DNA of 6,031 bases from JARLFX01 sp036404255 (GCA_036404255.1 DASWOP010000145.1:1-6031), one strand, 5' to 3'. Counted from the stretch's first letter, positions 1-5,904 are shown. Translations and numbers: made by a program. Notes: a model not told the origin generated them from the letters alone.

Positions 1-542
1 AGGGCGCAAATGGATTTATTGCCTGTCTTCCTCAGCCTGCCACCAAACCTGTTGAAATGCGGACAGCACGCACAGGCAGTAATGACGCGGCTGCAGACGC
101 TATTTCCACGTAACGGTGCAGCACTTCGCGTGCAGTGCGCAAGGCCGGCTGTGGGGAAGTGGGAGAAATAGAATGTTCGTGAGAGATGCTGCCCTGTCAT
201 CCGCATTGTTCGTGTTTTTGCGACTGCTTTTCTAAAACATGGACCACTCTTATATTCATCATTTATAAAGACTTATACCTGTAATCCACTTTTCCTCGGC
301 GAACGGTTACTGCTTCTGAGTACGTATGTATTTATATGTTGGTTTAGTAACAGCACTCGCACCCAGCAGCAGCGGGAGCTTCAGCACTCATCTCGCGTGA
401 AAAATTCGTCTTCGCTGGCCGATCTTCCGTTTGTTCCACGCAGCGTACACTTTTCCCACATAAAATCTTCGTATCGCACGGCTAACTTTCTCACTACAAT
501 CGGGGTAAGCACGCCGTCATTCAGAATCGGAGAGATGCAACC
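1..542. other. Non-coding leader upstream of dnaN, possible origin-proximal region
   Basis: I find no supportable gene here. Frame 1 is open to a TAG at 169-171 and frame 3 to a TAA at 111-113, but neither translation resembles DnaA or anything else I know. The middle is AT-rich: by hand count 241-360 is about 38% GC, against well over 55% in the flanking genes. Imperfect matches to the DnaA box TTATCCACA, each with two mismatches, lie at 282-290 (TAATCCACT), 452-460 (TTTCCCACA) and, on the minus strand, 150-158 (TTCCCCACA). dnaN often sits next to dnaA and oriC in bacteria, so an origin role is possible, but there is no dense cluster of good boxes. It may simply be the promoter and leader of dnaN. 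Confidence 0.3.
529..534 (+). promoter_or_regulatory. Ribosome binding site of dnaN
   Basis: GGAGAG ends 8 nt before the GTG at 543, which is suitable Shine-Dalgarno spacing. It supports GTG 543 over the later in-frame ATG at 597, which has no comparable purine run upstream. An ATG at 535 directly abuts the site but reads only three codons before TGA, so it is not the dnaN start. Confidence 0.7.
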
Positions 543-1718
543 GTGACTACCGCGACCAATACAGAATCCACATCCATTGCTTCCACCGGCAGCACGATGG
601 AGATCAGCGTAAGCCGCGCTCAGTTGCTGCGTGAGTTGACCGCTGCGCAGTCCGTGGTGGAGCGCAAAACCACCATCCCAATTCTCTCCAACTTCCTGTT
701 TGAGGCGGACGAGGACCGGTTGACGATCACGGCCACCGATCTCGACCAGTCGCTCAAGACATCATGCGCGGCCAAGGTGAAGAAGCCTGGTGCCTGCACT
801 GTGCCCGCCCGTAAGCTGTATGACTACATCAAGTTGCTGCCCGAGGGTGAGATCTCCATCAAGCAGATGGAGAACCACTGGGTGCAGATCCGCGCTGGCC
901 GCTCCAACACCAAGATGGTGGGCATGGCGCGCGCCAACTTCCCGCAGGTGACAGAGTTCCCCGCGAACGACGCCATCAAGCTGCCGGTTGCGTCGCTGAA
1001 GGGGATGATCGCGAAGACCATTTTCGCCATCTCCACCGAAGAATCACGCTATACGCTGAACGGCGCGTTGCTGGCGCTGAAGGCTGAGTCCATGGCGATG
1101 GTGGCGACCGACGGACACCGCCTGGCCCACATCGAGAAGACCGGCGAGGCTTTGACCGGCATCAACGGCGAGAAGAAGACGCTGATCCCGCGCAAGGCTC
1201 TCAGCGAATTGCAGGGCCTGCTGGCCAATACGGAAGAAGAGTTCCTGGAGTTCGCGGACGACGAGCAGACGCTGTTCTTCAAGGTGGGCGGACGGGTGCT
1301 GACCTCGCGCAAGCTGAGCGGCCAGTTCCCCAACTACGAGGCCGTGCTGCCACGCGACAACAACAAGTTTGTGATCGTGAAGGCGGATGAACTGAACGCC
1401 TGCATCCTGCGCGTGGCACAGTTTGCCGATGAGCGCTCCGGCGCCATCAAGTTGCGGCTGGAACAGAATGAGCTCAAGCTTTCCTCATCTTCCACAGACG
1501 CTGGTGAATCTGAGGATTCCATCGAGACGCCTTACAACTACGATCCAATCGTGGTCGGATTTAATTCACAATACCTGCTGGATTTTCTCAAGGCCATCGG
1601 CAGCGTGAGCGAAGTGCGGCTGGAGTTCAAGGATGCGCAGAGTGCCGGCCAGATGCGCCCTGAAGATCCGGATGATGCATTCAAGTACCGCTACATCATC
1701 ATGCCAATGCGTATTTGA
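543..1718 (+). CDS. dnaN: DNA polymerase III subunit beta (sliding clamp)
   Basis: DnaN forms the ring-shaped dimer that encircles DNA and tethers the replicative polymerase; it also docks ligase, mismatch-repair and translesion proteins. The 391-residue product has the three-domain clamp layout, roughly residues 19-138, 147-266 and 268-391. The canonical core opens at Met19 (MEISVSRAQLL). TDGHRL at 189-194 and the C-terminal MPMRI at 387-391 correspond to the peptide-binding pocket that accepts clamp-binding motifs in the E. coli protein. The start is GTG at 543, chosen for the GGAGAG site 8 nt upstream; it adds an 18-residue Thr/Ser-rich tail not found in the usual clamp of about 366-375 residues. 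A start at ATG 597 would give a 373-residue clamp and cannot be excluded. No convincing -35/-10 pair is seen; TAAAAT at 461-466 and TACAAT at 495-500 are isolated -10-like hexamers. The gene ends before two hairpins. Confidence 0.98.
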   Translation: MTTATNTESTSIASTGSTMEISVSRAQLLRELTAAQSVVERKTTIPILSNFLFEADEDRLTITATDLDQSLKTSCAAKVKKPGACTVPARKLYDYIKLLPEGEISIKQMENHWVQIRAGRSNTKMVGMARANFPQVTEFPANDAIKLPVASLKGMIAKTIFAISTEESRYTLNGALLALKAESMAMVATDGHRLAHIEKTGEALTGINGEKKTLIPRKALSELQGLLANTEEEFLEFADDEQTLFFKVGGRVLTSRKLSGQFPNYEAVLPRDNNKFVIVKADELNACILRVAQFADERSGAIKLRLEQNELKLSSSSTDAGESEDSIETPYNYDPIVVGFNSQYLLDFLKAIGSVSEVRLEFKDAQSAGQMRPEDPDDAFKYRYIIMPMRI

Positions 1719-1724
1719 GTTCCT

Positions 1725-1743
1725 GCGGTCCTGCGCGGACCGC
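1725..1743. repeat. Small GC-rich hairpin after dnaN
   Basis: GCGGTCC (1725-1731) and GGACCGC (1737-1743) form a perfect 7-bp stem with a 5-nt loop, TGCGC, starting 7 nt past the dnaN stop. It has no T run of its own, so it is more likely an RNA 3'-end structure, or an accessory to the stronger terminator just downstream, than a terminator by itself. Confidence 0.6.
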
Positions 1744-1754
1744 GAGAGTTAAGA

Positions 1755-1794
1755 AAAAACCATAAAGTGGCCATTCGGCCACTTTATGGTTTTT
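1755..1794. terminator. Bidirectional Rho-independent terminator between dnaN and the iron permease-like gene
   Basis: The arms 1755-1772 and 1777-1794 are perfectly complementary over 18 bp around a 4-nt loop, ATTC. The core is CCATAAAGTGGCC against GGCCACTTTATGG. The outer stem is a run of A on the left and T on the right, so the transcript from either strand ends in a U tract. It lies 36 nt past the dnaN stop and about 150 nt past the stop of the converging minus-strand gene, which is the placement expected for a terminator serving both. Confidence 0.9.
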
Positions 1795-1943
1795 AAGCGT
1801 CGTCTATTTTGTCGATAATTTTGTCTAATGCCAGAAATACGAGATTCGTTCGCCAGTTGCTTTCAGTTGCAAGGACTCCAGGGATCAGAACCTTTCAAGG
1901 TGTGCATGGAACTGGAACTTAACGGATACGACTTTGTAGTGCG

Positions 1944-2357
1944 CTATTCCTTAGCGATTCTTTTGTTGCGCACGAGACATTGGGCACGGATCTTTTGATA
2001 GCGCACCTCCAGAGCATCCAACTCTTCATCGCTGAGCTTTTCGATGTCCATCATTTGATCGCCGGCGGCGTCGATGGCACGGATTAATTCGTTCAACTTG
2101 AGGTTGATCGCGCGCGCATCCCGGTTCTGTGTGTTCTGAATGAGAAAAACCATAAGGAAGGTGACGATCGTTGTGCCTGTGTTGATGACCAGTTGCCACG
2201 TATCGGAATAGTGAAAGATTGGACCGGTCGCTGCCCACATCAGGATGACGGTCATTGCACCGAGAAATGCCCATTTGGATCCAAGCCAGGTGGAGGCAGT
2301 TGCCGCAAATTTTCCGAAGGCGTCACCCTTGGTTTCAGCAATCGTCGCAAGACTCAT
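1944..2357 (-). CDS. Low-affinity iron permease family membrane protein
   Basis: This is a small inner-membrane protein of the family named low-affinity iron permease (PF04120 type). The family name comes from yeast Fet4; iron transport by the short bacterial members is assumed rather than shown here. The product is 137 residues. Two hydrophobic segments are visible, about residues 27-48 (KWAFLGAMTVILMWAATGPIF) and 54-74. The second runs into a conserved polar signature, NTGTTIVTFLMVFLIQNTQN at 59-78, followed by DARAINLKLNELI. The C-terminal 45 residues are acidic and basic, likely a cytoplasmic helix (DEELDALEVRYQKIR). The open frame extends upstream to a TTG at 2412-2414, but that codon has no ribosome site, whereas ATG 2357 follows GAGG with 5 nt spacing. 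Sampled GC is about 48-52%, below the neighbouring genes, so it may be accessory. It converges on dnaN and diverges from the phosphoesterase. Confidence 0.85.
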   Translation of the reverse strand: MSLATIAETKGDAFGKFAATASTWLGSKWAFLGAMTVILMWAATGPIFHYSDTWQLVINTGTTIVTFLMVFLIQNTQNRDARAINLKLNELIRAIDAAGDQMMDIEKLSDEELDALEVRYQKIRAQCLVRNKRIAKE

Positions 2358-2362
2358 AAAGG

Positions 2363-2366
2363 CCTC
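2363..2366 (-). promoter_or_regulatory. Ribosome binding site of the iron permease-like gene
   Basis: On the minus strand GAGG lies 5 nt before ATG 2357. It moves the start 57 nt downstream of the longest open frame, to a Met beginning MSLATIAETKG, where family-like sequence begins. Confidence 0.65.
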
Positions 2367-2465
2367 ATTATCGAAAAAGTACAGTGCAGTGATACGACGG
2401 AGAAATCGGACCAACTGTTGTATCGGTGCTGGCGATATCAGCGATACTTAACGTGAATGCTGATC

Positions 2466-2470
2466 GAGGG
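2466..2470 (+). promoter_or_regulatory. Ribosome binding site of the phosphoesterase
   Basis: GAGGG ends 5 nt before ATG 2476 and fixes the start, which directly precedes a signal peptide. Confidence 0.65.
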
Positions 2471-2475
2471 TACCG

Positions 2476-3909
2476 ATGATTTTAAAATTTTGCGCGCTTC
2501 GCGCGCGCGTTGCCTCCACGATCTGTTTGCTGCTGCTCAGTTGCGCGGCTTATGCTGCTGCGGGCGCGCGCGCGCAGACGGCATCGGCACTCTTCATCAG
2601 CGATACGCACTTTGATCCGTTTCACGATCCGGCGAAGGTGAAGGCTCTGGCTGCCGCGCCTGCAAGCGAGTGGGAGACGATTCTGGCCAGTCCGGATTCG
2701 CCTACGCAACAGCAGGACCTGGATGCCCTGAGGGCGGTCTGCGCGGAGCGTGGGCCGTACGATTCCTATCCGTTGCTTAAGTCTGCGCTGGCGGCTATCC
2801 GGCAGCGGGCCCAGGGAGTGCGTTTTGTGACCGTGAGTGGTGATCTGCTGGCGCATAAATTTTTCTGCCGCTTTGCGCAGACCATGCCGGGTGCGACGCC
2901 GGCAGAGTACGAGGCGTTCGTCGAGAAGACGTGGCAGTACCAGGTGGACAGGCTGCAGCAGACGCTGCCGCACACGCCGATCTATCTGGCACTGGGCAAT
3001 AACGATTCGAATTGTGACGACAATAAGCTGGACACAGGCACGCCGTTTCTGGCGGCTGTGGGTGGAATTGTGGGGCGTGCGGCGGGCTCGGCGTGGAATG
3101 CTGCCGCGGCAAAGGACTTTGCCGCCTACGGCTCCTACAGCGTGACTATGGCCGCGCCCATGCAGCGGACGCGGCTCATTGTGCTGAACGATAATCTGCT
3201 CAACAACTCCTACACCCACTGTTCCGGCCAGACGGATAAGGCGCCGGGGGAGCAGCAGGTGCAGTGGCTGCAGCAGCAGTTGGACGCTGCGCGCAAGCTG
3301 CATCAGCGGGTGTGGATCATGGGGCATATTCCGATCGGGGTGAATCCGTACGGCACGCTCTCCAAGGGTCCCACGGCCGTCTGCCACGGAAGGAAGCCGG
3401 ATATGTTTCTCTTCAGCGATGCGCTGGCCGATACCATGGCGGAGAATGCACCGGAGATCCAGCTTGCGCTCTTCGCGCATTCGCATATGGATGAGTTGCG
3501 CCTGCTTGGCTCGGGGGAGAAGACCCTCCCGGTGAAGTTCGTGCCTTCGATCTCGCCCGTGAACGGAAATCATCCGGCGTTTACTGTGGGGGTGGTGGAT
3601 ACGGCGACGGCAACGCTGGCGGATTACACCGTCTACACTGCTCCGGACTCACTGGGCAGCGAATGGACGAAGGAGTACACGTGGTCCACGACCTACGGGC
3701 AGCGTGGATTTACACCAGCCACGCTGCGCACGGTGATTGACGGCTTCACCGCGGACCGCGCCGGGGCTACGCCGGAGAGCAAGGCCTATATGGAAAACTT
3801 CACTGCCGGGGCGCTGGGCCAACTGGCACCGTTCTGGCCGGCTTATGTCTGCACGATGACGAATATGCACGCGGTGGATTACACCGCCTGCGTCTGCGGA
3901 GAGAAGTAG
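2476..3909 (+). CDS. Exported calcineurin-like metallophosphoesterase, acid sphingomyelinase-like
   Basis: This is a secreted or envelope dinuclear-metal phosphoesterase of 477 residues. The N-terminus is a signal sequence: basic start, hydrophobic ICLLLLSCAAYAA (16-28), then AGARAQ, a plausible signal peptidase I site near 33. LLSC ending at Cys23 could instead be a lipobox. The metallophosphatase motifs appear in order: D43-x-H45 in FISDTHFD, G122-D123 in VTVSGDLL, GNND at 174-177, G283-H284 in IMGHIP, and AHSH at 334-337. The order and the closing HSH resemble the acid sphingomyelinase branch of the superfamily. In GNND an Asn stands where GNH(D/E) is usual. The C-terminus is cysteine-bearing (Cys459, 472, 474), consistent with disulfides outside the cytoplasm. 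The substrate is unknown: a sphingomyelin-like lipid, polyphosphate or a nucleotide are all possible. hemB follows 45 nt later with no terminator between them. Confidence 0.88.
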   Translation: MILKFCALRARVASTICLLLLSCAAYAAAGARAQTASALFISDTHFDPFHDPAKVKALAAAPASEWETILASPDSPTQQQDLDALRAVCAERGPYDSYPLLKSALAAIRQRAQGVRFVTVSGDLLAHKFFCRFAQTMPGATPAEYEAFVEKTWQYQVDRLQQTLPHTPIYLALGNNDSNCDDNKLDTGTPFLAAVGGIVGRAAGSAWNAAAAKDFAAYGSYSVTMAAPMQRTRLIVLNDNLLNNSYTHCSGQTDKAPGEQQVQWLQQQLDAARKLHQRVWIMGHIPIGVNPYGTLSKGPTAVCHGRKPDMFLFSDALADTMAENAPEIQLALFAHSHMDELRLLGSGEKTLPVKFVPSISPVNGNHPAFTVGVVDTATATLADYTVYTAPDSLGSEWTKEYTWSTTYGQRGFTPATLRTVIDGFTADRAGATPESKAYMENFTAGALGQLAPFWPAYVCTMTNMHAVDYTACVCGEK

Positions 3910-3942
3910 CGGCTGCGCAAGCACTGGAATGCGTCGCACGCG

Positions 3943-3948
3943 TAAAAT
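3943..3948 (+). promoter_or_regulatory. Possible -10 element placing hemB transcription at its start codon
   Basis: TAAAAT matches five of six positions of TATAAT and sits at -12 to -7 relative to the A of the hemB ATG, so a transcript from it would begin at or beside the start codon. No good -35 hexamer is found at the matching distance (3920-3925 is AGCACT), so support is weak. Confidence 0.25.
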
Positions 3949-3954
3949 AAGGCC

Positions 3955-4944
3955 ATGGAATTCCCTGTGACACGGCTGCGAAGGCTGCGGCGTACTGAGG
4001 CTTTACGTTCCCTGACGCGCGAGACGCATCTGCGCCCGTCCATGCTGATTCAGCCGCTCTTTACCTGCGAGGGCGAGGGTGTGCGCCGCCCGGTCACTTC
4101 GATGCCCGGCGTCTTCAACCTCTCTGTCGATGAGATTGTGAAGGAGGCGCAAGCTGCCGCGGCACTTGGCATCGGCGGGCTCCTGCTCTTCGGGCTTCCG
4201 GCTGAGAAGGATGAGAAGGGCAGCGGTGCGTATGCGGCAGACGGCATCACCCAGCAGGCGCTGCGCGCGCTGAAGAAAGAAAGCTCGCTGAAGGGCCTGG
4301 TGCTGATCGCCGACGTCTGCCTGTGCGAGTACACCTCTCACGGCCACTGCGGCGTGCTGCACGGCACTGGCGCGGATTGCGAAGTGGATAACGACGCCAG
4401 CCTGCCGCTGCTCGCAAAGACGGCTGCATCGCTGGCTGAGGCGGGCGCGGACATCGTGGCGCCCAGCGACATGATGGATGGCCGCGTGGCCGCCATCCGC
4501 GCGGAGCTGGATTCCACAGGATTTCAACAGATACCGATCATGAGCTATGCTGCCAAGTTTGCATCGGCGTTCTACGGGCCGTTCCGCGAAGCGGCGGACT
4601 CCGCGCCGCAATTCGGCGACCGCAAGGGCTACCAGATGGATGGCGCGAATCTGCGCGAGGCCATGCGCGAGATCGAGCAGGACATCGCCGAGGGCGCGGA
4701 CATGATCCTGATGAAGCCGGCGATGCCGTACCTGGATGTGATCCACGCGGCCCGCGAGCGCATGGACCTGCCGATGGGCGCGTACCAGGTGTCCGGCGAG
4801 TACGCCATGCTGCATGCTGCCTTCGAACGCGGCTGGCTGGAGCCGGAGCGGGCGATGATGGAGTCTCTGCTGGGGATTCGGCGGGCCGGAGCGGAGTTTA
4901 TCGTGACCTACTTTGCGCAGGCGGCGGCGAAGGTGCTGGGATAG
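3955..4944 (+). CDS. hemB: Porphobilinogen synthase (delta-aminolevulinic acid dehydratase)
   Basis: HemB condenses two 5-aminolevulinate molecules into porphobilinogen, the pyrrole unit of haem, sirohaem and cobalamin, in the cytoplasm. The 329-residue length fits the family (E. coli is about 324). The N-terminus FPVTRLRRLRRTEALRSL is typical. The zinc-binding segment DVCLCEYTSHGHCG carries Cys122, Cys124 and Cys132, so this is the cysteine-type zinc enzyme, unlike the Asp-rich magnesium-only forms. The two Schiff-base lysines are Lys201 in MSYAAKFASAFYGPF and Lys254 in MILMKPAMPYLD; SDMMDGRV precedes them as expected. The start is ATG 3955; the Shine-Dalgarno is poor, since AAGG at 3949-3952 leaves only 2 nt spacing. 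Sampled GC is about 63-75%, characteristic of the host core. The next gene begins 2 nt after the stop, so the two are probably translationally coupled. Confidence 0.98.
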   Translation: MEFPVTRLRRLRRTEALRSLTRETHLRPSMLIQPLFTCEGEGVRRPVTSMPGVFNLSVDEIVKEAQAAAALGIGGLLLFGLPAEKDEKGSGAYAADGITQQALRALKKESSLKGLVLIADVCLCEYTSHGHCGVLHGTGADCEVDNDASLPLLAKTAASLAEAGADIVAPSDMMDGRVAAIRAELDSTGFQQIPIMSYAAKFASAFYGPFREAADSAPQFGDRKGYQMDGANLREAMREIEQDIAEGADMILMKPAMPYLDVIHAARERMDLPMGAYQVSGEYAMLHAAFERGWLEPERAMMESLLGIRRAGAEFIVTYFAQAAAKVLG

Positions 4945-4946
4945 AG

Positions 4947-5825
4947 ATGGGTGCTAAAACAATTCAGATCGTCTTACCAGATGGCGACCCGCGGGGCATT
5001 CGCATTGCCGAAATAACCACCCGCATCGTGAAAGTTATTGAGGTGCCGCGCGACATGCTGGGCCAGTTTTGCCAGATGCCGGAATCAAACCAAGTGGCTT
5101 TGTACTTTCTCGTAGGTAGCGATTCTGAAACAGACTTTCAGGAACTTTATATTGGGCAATCCGGTGGCCTTCGAGACCGACTAAAGCAACATGGTAAAGA
5201 AAAAATCTTTTGGAATCGCGCACTTGTAGTGGTTTCGCTTACTAACAGCTTGACCCAGACACATACGCTATTTCTTGAATGGCTTTCCATTAAGGAAGCT
5301 CAAAATACGGGCCGGTTTACCGTTGTAAATCGCAACGATGGAAATAAGCCATACACTCCAGCTCCACTCGAAGCTGATTGCATGGAAATTTACGATACGA
5401 CTCGTACACTATTGGCGACACTTGGGTATCCAGTATTTGAACCCGCACTAAAGAAAAGCAACACGCCGGAAAAGCAAGAAATATTCGTATGTAAGAGCTC
5501 TGAGGCCGATGGGCGCGGCGTTTATACGGATGAAGGTTTTGTTGTCCTGGCAGGATCAAATGGGCGCCGCGAAAATGTCCCCTCAATCGTTAATACAGCC
5601 GACGAAAGGTTTCGCGAAAAGCTTATCTCTGAAGGAGTAATGCGCGTCGAGGGAAATCGCGTAGTTTTTGATCGTGACTACATATTTAAATCTCCCAGCA
5701 CGGCAGCAGTTGCTCTTATGGGTAGGACTGCAAACGGATGGGTAGATTGGAAAACCCCAGATGGGAAGACGCTCCACGAGGTCAAAAGAAGCGATCATGA
5801 GACTGGTGCAGAATTGGCCGAATAG
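4947..5825 (+). CDS. GIY-YIG endonuclease domain protein with C-terminal DUF4357-like domain
   Basis: This is a probable single-domain DNA nuclease of 292 residues; its biological role is unknown. The GIY-YIG fold is read from ALYFLVG (51-57, the GIY strand, with Ala-Leu-Tyr in place of Gly-Ile-Tyr) and LYIGQSGGLRDRLKQH (67-82, the YIG strand). Arg78 is ten residues after Tyr68, as Arg27 is from Tyr17 in I-TevI. The probable metal ligand is Glu111 in FLEWLSIKEA, and Asn128 in VVNRN is the usual downstream Asn. The first 45 residues are an N-terminal extension. The C-terminus, about 242-280, reads as DUF4357: SPSTAA, then GRTANGWVDWK, then GKTLHEV. ATG 4947 is 2 nt after the hemB stop, with GGGA at 4938-4941 inside hemB as a likely ribosome site. 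GC is about 58% over 4981-5100, then about 43% over 5101-5460, with many AT-ending codons unlike hemB, suggesting transfer. Defence, mobile-element or repair roles are all open. Confidence 0.85.
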   Translation: MGAKTIQIVLPDGDPRGIRIAEITTRIVKVIEVPRDMLGQFCQMPESNQVALYFLVGSDSETDFQELYIGQSGGLRDRLKQHGKEKIFWNRALVVVSLTNSLTQTHTLFLEWLSIKEAQNTGRFTVVNRNDGNKPYTPAPLEADCMEIYDTTRTLLATLGYPVFEPALKKSNTPEKQEIFVCKSSEADGRGVYTDEGFVVLAGSNGRRENVPSIVNTADERFREKLISEGVMRVEGNRVVFDRDYIFKSPSTAAVALMGRTANGWVDWKTPDGKTLHEVKRSDHETGAELAE

Positions 5826-5830
5826 CGCTT

Positions 5831-5858
5831 GGCAGATGCGCCCACTGCATCGTTTGCC
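5831..5858. repeat. Bulged hairpin after the nuclease gene
   Basis: GATGC (5835-5839) pairs with GCATC (5847-5851) around a 7-nt loop. GGCA (5831-5834) pairs with TGCC (5855-5858) across a 3-nt bulge. No T run follows, so it is not a clear intrinsic terminator. It lies in the 79-bp gap between the nuclease and the flavoprotein gene. Confidence 0.4.
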
Positions 5859-5892
5859 GTAGCATGGAATCTAACTAGTTCAGCAATACCTC

Positions 5893-5897
5893 AGGAG
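5893..5897 (+). promoter_or_regulatory. Ribosome binding site of the dihydrolipoamide dehydrogenase gene
   Basis: AGGAG ends 7 nt before TTG 5905. This strong site is what identifies the TTG as the start codon. Confidence 0.75.
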
Positions 5898-5904
5898 CTT
5901 TCCC

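Larger units (their letters stand above)
2358..2475. promoter_or_regulatory. Divergent intergenic region with imperfect palindrome
   Basis: This 118-bp region must hold the promoters for both the minus-strand iron permease-like gene and the plus-strand phosphoesterase. At 2421-2446 an imperfect palindrome has outer arms TATCG and CGATA and inner arms GCTG and CAGC; GCGATA also repeats directly at 2432 and 2441 with a 9-bp period. Plus-strand promoter candidates are weak: TTGTAT at 2418-2423 and GATACT at 2443-2448, spaced 19 bp. On the minus strand GATAAT (2367-2372) could be a -10 element or half of a Fur-like site. None is decisive. Confidence 0.35.

Noticed and set aside
1..171. Open frames at the left edge: frame 1 to TAG 171 and frame 3 to TAA 113, possible end of dnaA
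   Set aside because: Neither translation shows the DnaA domain IV helix-turn-helix signature or host-like GC-rich third positions; both look like chance openness.
1806..1825. ATTTTGTC repeated at 1806-1813 and 1818-1825
   Set aside because: Only two copies of a short AT-rich word; no array, and nothing to tie it to a function.
2193..2456. Plus-strand frames opposite the iron permease-like gene and its upstream region
   Set aside because: They overlap the minus-strand gene that has recognisable family motifs, and they lack ribosome sites and familiar protein features.
2482..3573. Long minus-strand open frame (363 codons) opposite the phosphoesterase
   Set aside because: It lies wholly antisense to a gene with clear catalytic motifs, and its Arg/His/Gln-rich product is typical of the shadow frame of a GC-rich gene.
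4003..4815. Long minus-strand open frame (270 codons) opposite hemB
   Set aside because: It is antisense to hemB, which has all active-site residues; the product is low-complexity in His, Arg and Ala and matches no family I know.
4930..5840. Direct repeats or inverted ends flanking the nuclease gene, as a mobile element would leave
   Set aside because: I compared the end of hemB with the sequence after 5825 and saw no matching target-site duplication or terminal inverted repeat.
5831..5858. Hairpin after the nuclease gene as an intrinsic terminator
   Set aside because: The stem is short and bulged and is not followed by a T run.
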